The notes below the pieces were generated by a model, which saw only the letters and a list, made by a program, of their open reading frames with translations, had not been told where the DNA came from and ran no database searches. Made by a program: the position numbers and the translations under genes. A stretch of DNA of 64,000 nt from Psoroptes ovis (Eukaryota; Arthropoda; Arachnida; Sarcoptiformes; Psoroptidae), in NCBI GenBank assembly GCA_002943765.1, contig PQWQ01000003.1, positions 2,294,001 through 2,358,000 on the forward strand, in the 5' to 3' direction. This document shows positions 48,993-62,414 of the stretch, piece by piece. Each line of letters opens with the position of its first letter. Position 1 is the stretch's first letter.

Positions 48993-50879
48993 AAAAGATT
49001 TCATAAGAAAAGCAAATGATGATGAAAAATTTCATTTTTATAATGAACTTTTTGTTTTAATGTTTTCACCAATAAAGGTCCGGGCGCCTACAAGTGTTTT
49101 AAAAATTATGTTCATTATCGTTTAAGAGGACATTAAAGAAAAAAAATTGAAGCAACAAGTCTCCCAATCATCAACATCATCGTTAAGATTACAAGCAAAT
49201 ATTTATTCTAATTAATTTTCCCCCTTTGATGCATTTTATCTATAAATTATTTTCTCCATGGAATTGATGCAAATAATGAAGAAAATACGACGATAATTAT
49301 TATGATAATTACAATTCATCAATGATTACAATTTTCAATTGCCGAGAACAACAAGAAACAAATAAGTGCCAAACAACGAAAAATGTATGCTTGTGTGTGT
49401 GTGTGTGTATGGACATTTCAACGATTTTCCATAAATGGATTTATTGCTTTTAATTGATGACGGTGATGGTGATGATGTTCGTTGTCGTCGTCGTCACAGT
49501 CGTCGTTGTCGATGATTACAAATCTGTATCGAAATTTCGTGTGTCTTGAATAAGAAAAAATATTGTGGGTGAAAATTATTATTATTATTATTATTATTAT
49601 CATTAATGTATGTAGAATTTTTATTTGTTATTCGAATCATTATGGTGATAATAATTATTAAAAAAGGACAATAATCTCAGTAAAAAACATTGAAATATTT
49701 AAATAATCAATGATCATAAATAATCATAAAATAAAGCAGAAGAAAAATTACAGAAATCAAATGAAACAATGAAAAACAGATGATGCATGAAAGCTTGGAA
49801 ATGCTTCGAAAAAAAATAAAATAAAATTTCACACAGAAATTGATGTTATGATCCAATTCCAAAATAATTTTTTTTCAAGAACAGAAATAAATCAAAAAAC
49901 AAACGGAGCTGACCTCGATGATAATGATGATCAAACAAAAAAACAAAGAACATTTTGATTGTTTTGAAATGAAATGGTTCCGTTTTGAATCATTCTAATT
50001 TTGATTGTTTTTTGTTTATTGTTTTCCAAAATGTAAAATTCATTCAGGAGTGATTTTACTACTGTTAAATCATCGTGAATTTTGAAATTTTTAAATCAAA
50101 AAGTAAATACGAAATTGAATCAAATTCAAGTTGACAATCAATTTAGCATCTGTAATTTACATAATACTACATTTAGTACATCGACACACACACACACGCA
50201 CGTAGTGCTACAGATGTTTCAGTTTATTTATTTCAAATTTATAATATTTCCAAAATGAAAACGTGATTATTTTACAATTTATTTGTTTTTGCAATAAAAA
50301 TAAGTAAAATTTTATTCAAATTAACCTTGAAAACACATTTGTTAAGAATACTGATTTGAAACAAAAAGAAGGAAAAAAGCGTTTTACAAATTTGTTTCAA
50401 TTAAAATTTGAAAAAAAATATGAATCAAGTCAAAATGTAAATCAAAATTTATGTTGAAATGATGAAAAAGAACAAAATAATCTTTAAAAAATGATTGAAT
50501 GGTCGATGGTTTTGAATGTTGATTTATTGAAATGATGATGAATTACAATGGAAACGAGATCAAAAATATCAGGATCAGGAAAATTTTGTTTCAATATTTT
50601 CCATTCATCTTCTTCAGTAAATATATGAAATTCCATCAAAAATTGATTGATGAATTGATTCTTTTAAAATTTGATTTTTTTTTTGCTGTTTTTTGATGAA
50701 TATTATTGATGTTTTATCACGAAATGGCATCATCATCATTATAATGATTGGTTATCATAATATTTTTGTTTGTTGAAAGATTGTTTTACTGTATTCAGTC
50801 ATAAATATCAGTTATTTTTTTTGACCAGATTTTTTAATGTACAAGTTCTTTTTTTTGTTTTATGAAAGTTTGATATTTG
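48993..50879. other. Intergenic DNA between convergent CFP1 and PDZ genes
   Basis: About 1.9 kb separates the 3' ends of two genes that face each other. It contains GT, CGT/CAT and ATT microsatellites. No coding sequence was recognised. Confidence 0.6.
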
Positions 50880-50880
50880 C

Positions 50881-50886
50881 TTTATT
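50881..50886 (-). terminator. Polyadenylation signal overlapping the PDZ gene stop
   Basis: On the minus strand AATAAA begins two bases before the TAA stop and contains it. It may be a coincidence of the AGT-AAA-TAA ending. No better signal was fixed downstream. Confidence 0.35.
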
Positions 50887-51541
50887 TACTGCTTGTAATC
50901 AAATCTAGATCAAAACATGATCGAGATAATGGACCAGCAGCATTGCTTGTTGCAACAACATTACCATCACCGCCAACACTATTTCCATTAGAAGATGGAT
51001 AACTATTTTGAATGATATTTGAAATTCAAAATTTAAAAAAAAAGAAAAAAATTATTATTAAAATAGATATTCTTTTCTTGTCAAAAAATAAATAAACAAA
51101 TTAAATATTACATACCATTTATTCGATATTTTCATTGCCATATTTAATCGTAATATTTTCAATACAATTTCTCCTTGTTTGACACGTTTAAACATTTGTA
51201 ACACTTCACCATGTGTTAGATTTTCTGTTGATTGGCCATTGATCGATAAAATTTGATCACCTGCACATTTTTTATTGAACACAAAAGAATGTGAAAAAAA
51301 TATGAAATGAGAAATGTGAAAATAGAAATGCAAAATCGAAACGAATGAATCAAAAAAAATAAAATGAATCGAAACTAAAAAAAACCAAGATAAGAACACT
51401 ACCAACTATGACAAGATAATTAATCAAAATATAAACGATGATGACGTTGTTCGAGATGTCAAATTTAAATTTAAGAATAAATAATGGAGCAAAACAAACT
51501 GACTAAAATCTAAAACATATTACAAGTGACAACATTGATAA

Positions 51542-51577
<36 letters not shown>

Positions 51578-53684
51578 AAAACATGTCTACCCATGGCTAA
51601 AATATTTCTAAAATTCTACATTATACATACCTTCGGATAGTTGGCCAGATTCAGCTGCTTGACCTTCAGGAAAAACTGTTTTAACAAATATTGCCATTTC
51701 ACCTCTTGGTGAATCGATACCGCCGACAATTGAAAAACCTAATGCTTTACAATCTGGTCCTTTACGAAATGTAATTGTTTGTGGTTGTAATTCAATATTA
51801 CCATTATTATTACTATTATTTGAGTTATTATGATTTTTATAATAATTTTGACCACCATTCTGTTGCTGTTGTTGATCATTCAATATTTTTGGATTCAATG
51901 TCATTGAATGTTGTTGTTGATGTTTAGTATAATGATTTTCATTATTATTATTATTACGATTCATTCGTACATAAATACGATTACCAGAAGCACCACCACC
52001 AACATTGTTATTACCATTATAATTTGATTTACAATAGTTTTCATTTGATTTAATATTATTGTTATTATCTTGCATTGTTGTCGTTATTGGAAATATCATT
52101 GATTGTTGTTTAACTATTGTTGGCGATAATAAACTATCGACATAATTCAATTTTGAAGAATCATTTGATTGCTGTTGTTGTTGTTGTTCATGATTGCCAC
52201 CACCACCACCATCGACTAGGTCACCTGAATTATCAACATTGATTTTATTATTAGATTTTTTATGTTCAACAATTGTTGTATTGATTAAATTCAATTTTTT
52301 CGGTTTATTTGTTCTCGGTAATGTACATAATGCTTGACTTAATGGTGATATTGAACCATTGATATTGTTCAATTGATGATAATATTGTGATTGTTTTTGT
52401 TGTTGATGCTGCTGTTGTTGATTTGGTTGTAATTGTAATTGTTTAAAGGCCACATATGGATTATATAAACGATCTTGATGTTGTCTAATAACAGTATTAT
52501 TGTTTGGCGTAATTGTTGATGATGATGAGGTTATTGATTGTGGATATTGCACAATATTATTTTGATTTGGTCCAACAAAATGGCCATAAATTGAATTATT
52601 ACCATGACTATTGTTACTACCAGCAACATTATTTAATGATATATATCGTAATTTATAATTAGAATTATTATAATTTGAATTTTGATTCATAACATTGATT
52701 TTATTGTTAGTATCGTTAGCGTTGGCGATGATTTGAACTTTTTTATTGCTATTATTATTTATCGATAAACCATTTGGTACTGATATCGATGATGACATTG
52801 TACCAATCGATTTGGAACGAGTTTTTGTCGTCTTCAAATGTGAATAATCATAATTATCATTAATATTATTATTATTTTCATCATCATCATTAATATCTAA
52901 ATTTTTATTGTTGTTATTATTATGATTCGATAAAGATGATGTTGAATATGATGATGGTAATGTATGATTTTTATTTGTATTATTTATCGATTTTCTATTT
53001 GAATTTATATTTATATTATTAGTTTTACGATTTAACAATGATGCTAAACGAGCGCCTAATGATTTTTTCGATTTTGATGGTGCCGATATTGATCTTGTCA
53101 ATGTTGATGTTTGATTATTCTGATTATTGTTATTATTATTACCACCCATATTTGTTATCGATGATGATGTATCATTTAAATCATAATTATTATTATGATT
53201 GATCGATAATTTCACAACAGAGGTAGCCGCTTGCTGTTTTGCTGATGATTTTTCTGAATATTTTCTATTTTCATTATCATCATTGTTCGATGAAATCGTT
53301 ATCAATGCCATTTTATCTAAATCAATCTCACCACTTAATTTATTTGTATCATTATTTCTAATATTTTTTTGTATATCATTCGTTGATAATGAATGCGGTG
53401 GCGGCTGCGGTATCGGTGGCTGTTGTATTGCTATTGTTGATGAATATAATTGTTTGGGATTTTGATAAATTGTTGAATATAGCTTTTGTTCTGAATTTGG
53501 TGCTGATGATGATAATAATAATGATGGTGTCGATGTAATAATTAATGAACGTTGTTTAACCAAAACAATACGAACAATTTTCTCTGGTGATTTCAAATGA
53601 TGTAATGCATCATTTACATTTAATCCTCGTAATAATATTCCATTTATTGTTAATACTTCATCATTTTTTTCAATTTGACCACAT
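50882..53684 (-). CDS. PDZ scaffold protein, last three exons (5' part not found)
   Basis: Three exons on the minus strand (53684-51631, 51260-51116, 51002-50882) encode the C-terminal 772 residues. The first opens inside a PDZ domain (CGQIEKNDEVLTING...), so earlier exons must exist upstream. A long low-complexity linker follows, with Asn, Gln, Ser and Gly runs and a conserved-looking basic patch (KSKKSLGARLASLLNRK). A second PDZ has a GFSIVGG carboxylate-binding loop and is split by a phase-1 intron after SEG, continuing DQILSINGQS to VLKILRL. The tail is short and ends ITSSK. PDZ domains bind C-terminal peptides and gather membrane or cortical proteins. The second PDZ resembles those of multi-PDZ proteins such as IL16/PDZD2, but I cannot fix orthology. 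Splice sites are consensus and phases agree across all three exons. Confidence 0.88.
51003..51115 (-). other. PDZ gene last intron
   Basis: A 113-bp intron with GTATGT donor and AAAATAG acceptor on the minus strand. Joining TG to T restores a cysteine codon and leads to the 40-residue C-terminal tail. Confidence 0.85.
51261..51630 (-). other. PDZ gene penultimate intron with A33 tract
   Basis: A 370-bp intron with GTATGT donor and TGTGCAG acceptor on the minus strand, phase 1, splitting the second PDZ domain at the G-D of its SEGDQIL loop. It contains the longest homopolymer in the window. Confidence 0.9.
51544..51576. repeat. T33 homopolymer run
   Basis: 33 consecutive T on the plus strand (A33 on the gene's sense strand), inside a PDZ gene intron. 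It could be a slippage-grown run or the tail of a retroposed fragment. Confidence 0.9.
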
Positions 53685-55233
53685 CTATTTAAAATTATGG
53701 AAAGCAAATAAACAAAAAAAAAATGATGCTCAACATTAATAATGGATAAATCAAATGATAAATGAGAAAGTCATAAGCAATTCATAAATTAATAAAATAT
53801 TCTATCATTTTTGAATGAATTCACATTTTTAATCAACAGAGAAAACAACAACAACAACAAAAAATATAAGAAATTACTCGAAATAATTCCAATGATGATA
53901 ATAATATCATTGGAAATCATTCATAGCTACTCGTCGACATTTTTTTCTTATTTAAACGTTCATTTGATGCTCTAAACATTTAGAGAAATGTACATGAAAC
54001 AAATAAACAAAAACAACAAAAAGAAAATCACATTTACATCTTTTGATCAATGAATGTATAAAGAATATTTACAAGATGGTACATCATCATCATCTTGAAA
54101 TGTTCAAATAACAAAAATTATCAAAAGAAATAAATAAAAATCAAGAAAAAAAGAAGAAGCACAGGTTTGGCGACAAAACATTGAAATCACACACTCATTG
54201 AATGTATATTTGTATGAATGTACTTTTGTTTTCCAATCATCATCATCATTTTCATTTAAATCAATAAATGAACAAATCATTTGAATTGAAAATCATTGAT
54301 TTAATTCATTGATTTCAATTCGTAAAAAATGATGATAATAATTTGGTTGTTTAATTATGTTCTTGCATCTTGTGCTTGTGCACACAAGAAAATGAAAGTG
54401 AAAGTTGAAATTTTGAAATGAAATATATGAATAAATGTGAATCATAAATCAAGATTTCATTAATTTCATTCAAATGTTCATCTGTTTAATTCGTAGGAAT
54501 TGATTTTGAATCATTATTTCTTACTCTGGTGTAAAAACACAGACATAAATCAATGACCAAAACATCAAAAAATTATTGATTCAATACCGAAATATGTGCT
54601 ACAAAGATGGCATGTGGTGGTTTGACTTGGAAATTTTTCTAGCCATTATCTGACCATTTTCTAGCCGAAAAAAAGCCATCATTCGTGAGTTTTACGAACT
54701 TGGAAAATAAAATTAGATCGTTTGACACAATTTCAATGTTCTTGAATGCTCTTTTACAATTGATATCTTAAGATAATATCTTACAAAGCCGTACTACCAA
54801 TAATAATAATAATAATATTGAACACAAGTCAAATCAAAATATTTGAATATCATTTTTTACACAAATATGGAAAAGATGAAGAAGAAAAAAATGAATTATC
54901 CAATTTTTTTGAGTGCAACGATGAATACAATACAGTAATTTGTGTTTGAAATTTGAACAAAGAACAACGAAAAATAGTTTATGGATGAATGATTGTTTAA
55001 ATTTAATAATGATTGTAAAATTATGGACAAATTCAGTCATAATTTTCCTTGAATTTTATCCATGTTGATCGATATTTATATATCTATTATATAAATTTGT
55101 CTATGTCTTGAATTTGGCAAAATCGTTTAACCCTCTCCGTAGACCTATTAGATTTGAATTAGGAGAAATAGAGAGAATGATTAAGTTTGTGATGAAAATA
55201 ATCATTCAATTGAACGATAAACAGAAGACAAAA

Positions 55234-55250
55234 AACTTGCTGAGCAAGTT
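55234..55250. repeat. Perfect 8-bp hairpin
   Basis: AACTTGCT and AGCAAGTT are exact reverse complements around a single G. It lies in a patch that is less homopolymeric than its surroundings. No role can be assigned. Confidence 0.75.
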
Positions 55251-57620
55251 ATCCCGAATGAATAATCAATGAATGAAATTCAAGAAAACTTTAAAGGAAG
55301 TTTTTGTTCTTTGGTTATTGCATGTTATCGTCATTATTGTCAGATTAATATTGAATATTTATGTTTCAACTGATACACACATACGAAATTGAATTGAATG
55401 AGTGAATGAATCAATGAAAAAAAACAAATTCACAAACAAATAACGATTCATATGGATACATGAATATCATGGTAGTATTGTTATTGTTATTACATTAAGA
55501 CTAGGTTAATAGAAACATCATTATTTCATATTATTTGGATGAGTCATCATCATCACCGTCACCGAACACATGATCATAAAATACCTGAAGAAATGATCAT
55601 AAAACAAAAAAATAAATTTTGAACAAAAGAAAACAATAAAACAGGTAAATGAGGGTCGATGGCTGTTGTGAAAGATTATGGCTATGATTATGATGATGAT
55701 TCATATTCTACGAAACGAATAATTGTTGTATTTAGTAAATATTACATATATTCTAAAGAACAACACGAGAACTTGTTTAAATTAAATTTGAATGCAATTT
55801 TGTTGTTTACTTTGGCGCAAACAACGTCCAACATTAGCCAACATGATTCATGTTCTGAATGACAATCATTCATGGATGGATAATGTTCGTTTATTATTTC
55901 TCGAGTCATACACGATGATCATCGGTTGAAAAGAGTTGAAAATTCTTGAAAAATTTCAATTTGTGACAAATTTTTTTCGATTTAATGATTTGAAACAGAA
56001 TTTCATTTAATTTTTATTTTTGACTTTTTTTCAAGTTTCAAAACATCAAATCTCACCATTTAAAAGTTAATAATTTTCAAATCTCTCCATCTATGTCTCT
56101 CGTGCTGTAAAATGGTTCATTAACTTTTTCATTTGAAATTTTCTATTTTTCAATAACACTTCATTCTCTTCATCATTGGAATTGAAAAGCAGAAAATTCA
56201 ATTTTTCAATTTTCAGGAATTTCAATGAAATTTCATTCAAAAAAAAAAATATTTCACTGAAATGGCCCTGGTCGCTGGCTGGTCGGTTGTTGATGATGCA
56301 GAATTGAGTCAAATCATAGAATCAGCAGAATTTTTCCATTTTGAAAAGTTATTTCTTCTCCTTTGAAAATAATATTAAATTTCACTTTTTTATGATCAAA
56401 AAAATGTCGAGGAATAATACACTAAATAACGATGATTGAATAAGAATTCTTGAAAACTTCAATTCAAAATTCAATCATTCAAATTGATTCAAATGATTTT
56501 GTACGAATGTAATAGATGAAATGTGAATGGGAAAAACATTTACTTCATATTTTTGCAAATTTGCAGAAATAAACTTTGAAGAAAATTGAAATTTGGAAAA
56601 AATAGAAATATTAATAATCAAAACATTTGCAAGTTTATAATTGAAATTGATTTGATGAATGAATGGAATGAAATGAATGAAAAATATTCATAATTCATAT
56701 TCATGTTGGATCGATCCAAATGTGTTTGTGTGTGTGTGCGTACGAAACGCGTGTGTTTAGACATTTTATTCATGATTTCATGATTCAATGTATTCAATTT
56801 ATTGGCATCATCGATGGCCAATGTGTTTTTGGCTAAAAGGAAAATAGAGAGAGAGAAACACACATCCCACCGATAGGTTTTCAATTGTTCAATTGTTTAC
56901 GTTAATTTTTTCTAAATATAATCAACCATTTGGCATTTTTATTCACTAAAAACATCTGATGATGATAATATTTTCAATATTATTACAATTAATATCGATA
57001 ATAATTATTATCAATTTCTTTGAGTTTTCAAATTTGACTTCGGTATAATTGAAAATCGAAAAAAAACTGAAAATTTTCAATTTACAAATGCATAAATGTT
57101 GCAATTGAAATCAAATGTTAATAATAATTTCTATTTTCATTTACATCTTTTACCATTGATTTAAATCGTGAAATTGTTCAATGAAACAACAACGCTTGTG
57201 TGTGTGTGTTCAATTATTACAATTATTATTAATATTTTCAAAATAAAACTTTCTCCAGGTGATGGTTGAAAATGTAAAAACAAATGGGAAAACAGATTTT
57301 CAAAAACAAATCAACAAATTTTTGTGTTTGAAAACTTGTTTAGTTTTTTCCATTTTTTTCTCACCACCCTGATCACCACAAAATAGAGCTCACAAACAAA
57401 CACAACAGCTTTACAAACATTTCCATTAATTATTGATCAGTTAGTTAAAGTGGTAGTCTAATTAAATTGCTAATAATTAACATATTTTAATATTTTAATC
57501 AATAAAATGCAAATGTTTATTTAATTCAATTTAGAATTGAATGACAGGAAAAAAAATGGATCGAAATCTTTTTTGATTAAATTGATGAATTGATTTTCCT
57601 TTTCATTTCATTTTTTGCTA

Positions 57621-57712
57621 TTCGTTTGTCCAAAAAGTTTTTGCGCATTAAATCGATGAAAATCAATTGAAAAGTCTAATGAAAAGTGGCAAAAACTTTT
57701 TGAACAATTTTC
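57621..57712 (-). mobile_element. Mini-mariner-like element, copy B
   Basis: About 92 bp with the best-kept inverted ends of the three copies: the 14-bp core CAAAAAGTTTTTGC is identical in both ends, preceded by GTC on the left and GTT on the right. TA at 57619-57620 borders the left end seven bases before GTCC. The right side has no TA, suggesting later change. The minus-strand end carries CACTTTTCATT at the same offset where copies A and C have CGATTTTCAAT. It is too short to code for a transposase, so it would be a non-autonomous deletion derivative. Confidence 0.6.
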
Positions 57713-59430
57713 CATTGACATTTTCATTGATACGACTTTTTGTATGAATTCAAATTTAAATAATTTAAATCTATTTTCAATGAGAAAAAAATTTATTCAT
57801 TTATTTTTCTTCTGAGAATCGATAAATATCTAAAATCAATTATATTGAATGTAAATTGTTATTATTATTATTTTCAAAAGTAATTGAATGTTTAATTTTT
57901 TTTAGCGAAAAACAAAATTTTTAGAAATTTGAAATAAAATTTACCAAAATAGAAAAAAAATAATGATGAAAAATAATGAAATTTCGATCAATCGATTGAT
58001 AAAAACAGCATGAAATCACTTTATTTCACTTCATTTTTTCTTCATTCCTTCATCATTGAAAACAATTAATCATTGGATTAATATCTATATAAATTGGTTT
58101 GCACTAAGTAAAGCAAAGCACAAAAAAAGAAAAATTCCGAAAGATTGATTTAATTTTTTTCTTTTTTCAAACATAAACAAAAGTTGTCATTTCTCTATGG
58201 GTCTTCGACCATACAAATAAAAGAAATTTGACAGTGATTTGAATAAATCACCAAACACACAAGAGAATCGGGTGTAGAATTTCAAATATATGAAAAATAA
58301 ATAAAATAAAAGCAAATAAACAAAACATCAAATTGAATCAAATGAAAAAAAATCGATCAAATAAATTGAATTTTTTTCTCTAAAAAAAAAAAATTTGATC
58401 GGAGAAAAAAGAAAAGTTTTCAGTGAAAACGTCTTTGAATATCAATATATTGCGATATATTTTTACATTTCTTTCAAATGTGTGAAACAATCATTATTTT
58501 TTCATTTCGGTTCAACTTTGACCAAGACCTTCATATTGGGGATGTGATGTGATGGCCGAGTGTTCATTGTTTCATTTGTTCATAGAAATCGATTTCAGAC
58601 GTTTTTTCTTACGAAAAATTTAAATTGAAATTTCTTATTTAAAGATTTATATATGGGAGATTAAGAGTGAAAAAACTAAACTAAACTAAAAAAAATATAA
58701 AGAAAACTAATCACAATCAATGAAACGGTTAGTCGTTGATTGATTGGATAGTTTTTGCTTTGTTAAAATAATTCAGATTGAATGCTTCGTAAGCCATATT
58801 GCTAATAGTGTATCAATTGGTTCTATGGTATATGGTGGTGTATGTGAATGAAATACTAAAATGGTAAAATTGATTCTTTTTATAGGAAAAAATAAAATTA
58901 CGGCCGTTGAATTGATCCATTGAATTCCATCATCATCATCATCATTGATTCAGTGGAATTTAATGACCAATTTCACTATTATTATTATTATAATTCGATG
59001 AATCATAATTCACGAGCAATTGATGATTTGATTGAATCATATTTGTGCGAAATAAGAAAAAAAACGATTGAAATAAAGGAAACAAAGGGAGTTGTCGTTT
59101 ATTGATATTTCTGATAATAATTTATTGAATGGTTTTTTACTTTGTAAATGAATGGAATGAACCAAAATATTTGGATGAAAAAAATGATTTGAGACCAGTG
59201 ATTCAGCATGATTCATTGTGATTGGATTAGTAAGAACCGAAAAAATTTCATTTCAGCAAGGAAAAAAAATACCAACAACAACAACAACAAAAAGCGGATA
59301 CACATGAGATTTCACAAGGCGTATTCGTATTTCAATTTTGAACCGAGAAAAATGGGCGAAAAAATTCATTTTCACTTATTAAATATGATTATCGTCGTAA
59401 TCATTATAATCATTACTCAACCAATTTCTA

Positions 59431-59512
59431 CCGGGTTGTCCGGAAAATTCGTACCGATTTTCAATGAGCATTTATATTGATTAGAGCCGAAATAACTTTT
59501 CGGACACCTTAT
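59431..59512 (+). mobile_element. Mini-mariner-like element, copy C
   Basis: 82 bp flanked on both sides by TA (59429-59430 and 59513-59514), the target of Tc1/mariner transposases. Both ends have seven bases, then GTCCG and an AAAA-TT core; over 26 positions about 17 match. The left end has CGATTTTCAAT starting 17 bases after GTCC, as in copy A. It holds no coding capacity. Shape, TA flanks and end motif together make a mariner-derived miniature element likely. Confidence 0.6.
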
Positions 59513-62414
59513 TAGATTAAATCTATATGTTTCACGAATAGTAAATTAAAATTTTTTCAAATTTCCAAATGATTTCGGCAGGATTTCCAAGCAAACGATC
59601 AAACTAATCATTTGACTAATCAAAATAATAAATAATCAGACCTAAAAATAATTTAGGTTTACATACAACAACACAACACGGAAGATGAAATTTTTGAAAT
59701 TTTCAAAAATTTAAATTTCAAATTTTTGCACAACAAACACAGGAAGATTATTTCATTTTAAAAAATTCAAAATTTTTTAAAAAAACAAAAAACACCCCAT
59801 TTCATCGACCAAAACCGATGATCATTAATCATATAAATTTTTTAAAAAATTTGATTTATCCATTTATACATCCATGAATTTATGTGAAAAGATTTCAAGA
59901 AATTTTTTTCCCATACATTCATTGCATAGCAATAATTCAATTTGAATCGATTCAAAATTTGGAATGAAAAATTTTCTCAAAATTTTTCAAGAAATAATAT
60001 GAAGTGAAAATCTATCGATAAAAATCCATTTACAGTGTGGAAAAATTTAAATTTACAAATGTTCAAAAAATGTGATTTTAGACTTAGATTAATGATTTGA
60101 AATGATTATTATTATTATCAATGTCAAAAACATTGTCGAAAAAGCTAAAAATAGAATCACGAAGATAAATTAAACAAAACAAAAATTTAGGAAAAAAAAA
60201 TTCAAATTTTGAATGAAAATTTCGATTAAACGATATTATATTATTATATCTGACAATCACAAACAAAATGCTTTGCAAAATGGATAGGAAAATTTTTCAA
60301 ATAAAACAAATTAATCAAATAAGATCCAATTAACATGTATTCCGGTCTCATTTTAAGAATATTGATCAATTGAGTAATGTTGAGCCAAAAATTAAATGAT
60401 TTCAAACAGGCTTTTGATATGACATCATTGAATCGTTTTTTTCTATCCCAAATCTTTTATTCACTATGAGAATTTCCATATTCAAAATTTTGTCATTTAT
60501 ATGCATTTTTCAAATAAGAAAATATTCAAAAATCTGCCATATTCAAATGTATTCAAACATCATGGAAATACCAGAATTTATTGTACTTAGATATGTTTTT
60601 TTTGAATCATTTTGATCATCATCTTTTTTTTGAAACAAGAAAACTTTTGGAATATGATCCATTGAAAATATGAATGATCATCATTTTTTCTCAATATTTT
60701 ATTGGTCCACATTTCCTAATATGTCCAAAAAAAAATCGAATTTCAAATTCATAAATTTGCATTAAAATACAATTGAGAATTACATTTTTATTGAAATGTA
60801 CCCAGAAATCTCTCGAATTTGTTTTAAATCTTATTCAAAAATTAAATTATGGAATGATGTGAAAACAAATGTTGATCAATTAATAATGATCAATGGTACC
60901 TTTGTTCTTAAAAAGAAAAAAATTATCATTTTATCAAGGCCATTATTAATACCATTGATTTATTTTTTGGTAAGATAACTTTGAACCTAATCTGATCTGA
61001 ATCAATCATTGATGAATGGATAAATTTGTTATCATCATCATCATTTTAAATGATGTGCAAAACTGTAAAATATGACAAGATAACAACATTGTGAATATAA
61101 CATCAATACCAGCGACAACACCAACAACAACAAAAAATGAAGAAGCACAGCAGGATATTGGTAATGATAATAACCAGAAATGATGATGATAATGATAATA
61201 ATTCGGTCATTCATTTCATTATCTTTGAATTTGAATTGGAATAAATGAATATCTTTTTTGGTTTAGGATTATTATTATCGAAATAAGTTTAAATATTCGA
61301 TGGCAAAAAATGAAAGAAAATTTATTGAAATGAAATGTTCACAAATTTATTATTATCAATGTTAAGTTAATCGCGTGTGTAGGAGTTTGTATTAAAAAAT
61401 GTTTGAAATGAAACGAAAATATGAATTCAAGAAATGAATCGCTCTTTAAACTTTCGATACAGAAAAAAAATAATCATTTAAAAAATGCAAATATCAAATT
61501 TATAATATGAATTTTTACACAGCCTACGAATGAAAATATTATTATCGTCAAAATAAATAAAATTTTCAGACAAAAATCTTTGCCGTTAAAATCTTTTAAA
61601 AGATTATTATTATTATCATCTCTTCAAATTTGACCCTAAAATGGTTATTTTGTAATATTTTCATTCCAATTTTCTACAAATAAATCATCAAAAAAACAAA
61701 GATATAAGATAAAACATAACCGGATCAAAATAGCTGAAATTGATCAAACTAATTCACTGTTAAATGAATGAATAAATCAATCAACTGATCAATCAATCGA
61801 TTGATTGAACAAAATTAAACGAAATTTCATAGTTGAATCGATTTAGAAATTGAATTTTTTTGAATTGAAAAAGTCAAATCTATTTATTTTTTGAATGCGA
61901 AAAATTGGATCAATTTTCTGCTTGTTTAGATTGAATACTAGAAAAAAAATAATGTTTTTGACTTGAATTTTTTTTTCAATTTTTTCGTGTCACTTGTTCA
62001 CTTGTCAATTTGACAACTTTAAGTTTTTTTTTGCTTCAAGCTTCAACATTATGCTCAATGAACACAGAGGCAAATGAAGAAAAAATTGTAATTAAGAATC
62101 CTTTTAAAGCATAGCAAAGAAACCTGGAAATTCAATTATAATTTTTTTTTTTTTTTTGGAGAAAATAATTGATAAATGAATTTCGAGTAAAATTTTACTA
62201 TATGGAACCAGGGAAACGTATATCTATTACTTCATACATGTTCATGTGGCATAGAAATGTTTATAAATAAATTATCATCATCATCATCATTAGAAATGAA
62301 TGAAAAAAACGATGATCATAACGATGATGATGATCACATTTGTCAACCATGAAAATTTTTAGTGACAAAATTTATTGACAAACACACATTGTAAATAATT
62401 TAAACTTGCGGAGC

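Larger units (their letters stand above)
53685..62414. other. Non-coding DNA upstream of the PDZ exons
   Basis: About 8.7 kb, probably intron of the PDZ gene at least in part, because its first visible exon begins mid-domain. I looked on the minus strand for the missing front half of the first PDZ (a carboxylate-binding loop of the GLGF type) and did not find it. Contents seen are AT-rich sequence, microsatellites, a perfect hairpin at 55234 and two mini-mariner copies. Confidence 0.5.

Noticed and set aside
58781..58860. Patch open on both strands with mixed composition
   Set aside because: Checked as a possible missing PDZ exon; no carboxylate-binding loop and no matching splice sites.
60796..60978. 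60-codon frame ending next to a GTAAGA donor-like site
   Set aside because: Lys/Ile-rich, no family match, no acceptor or partner exon; one good donor is expected by chance.
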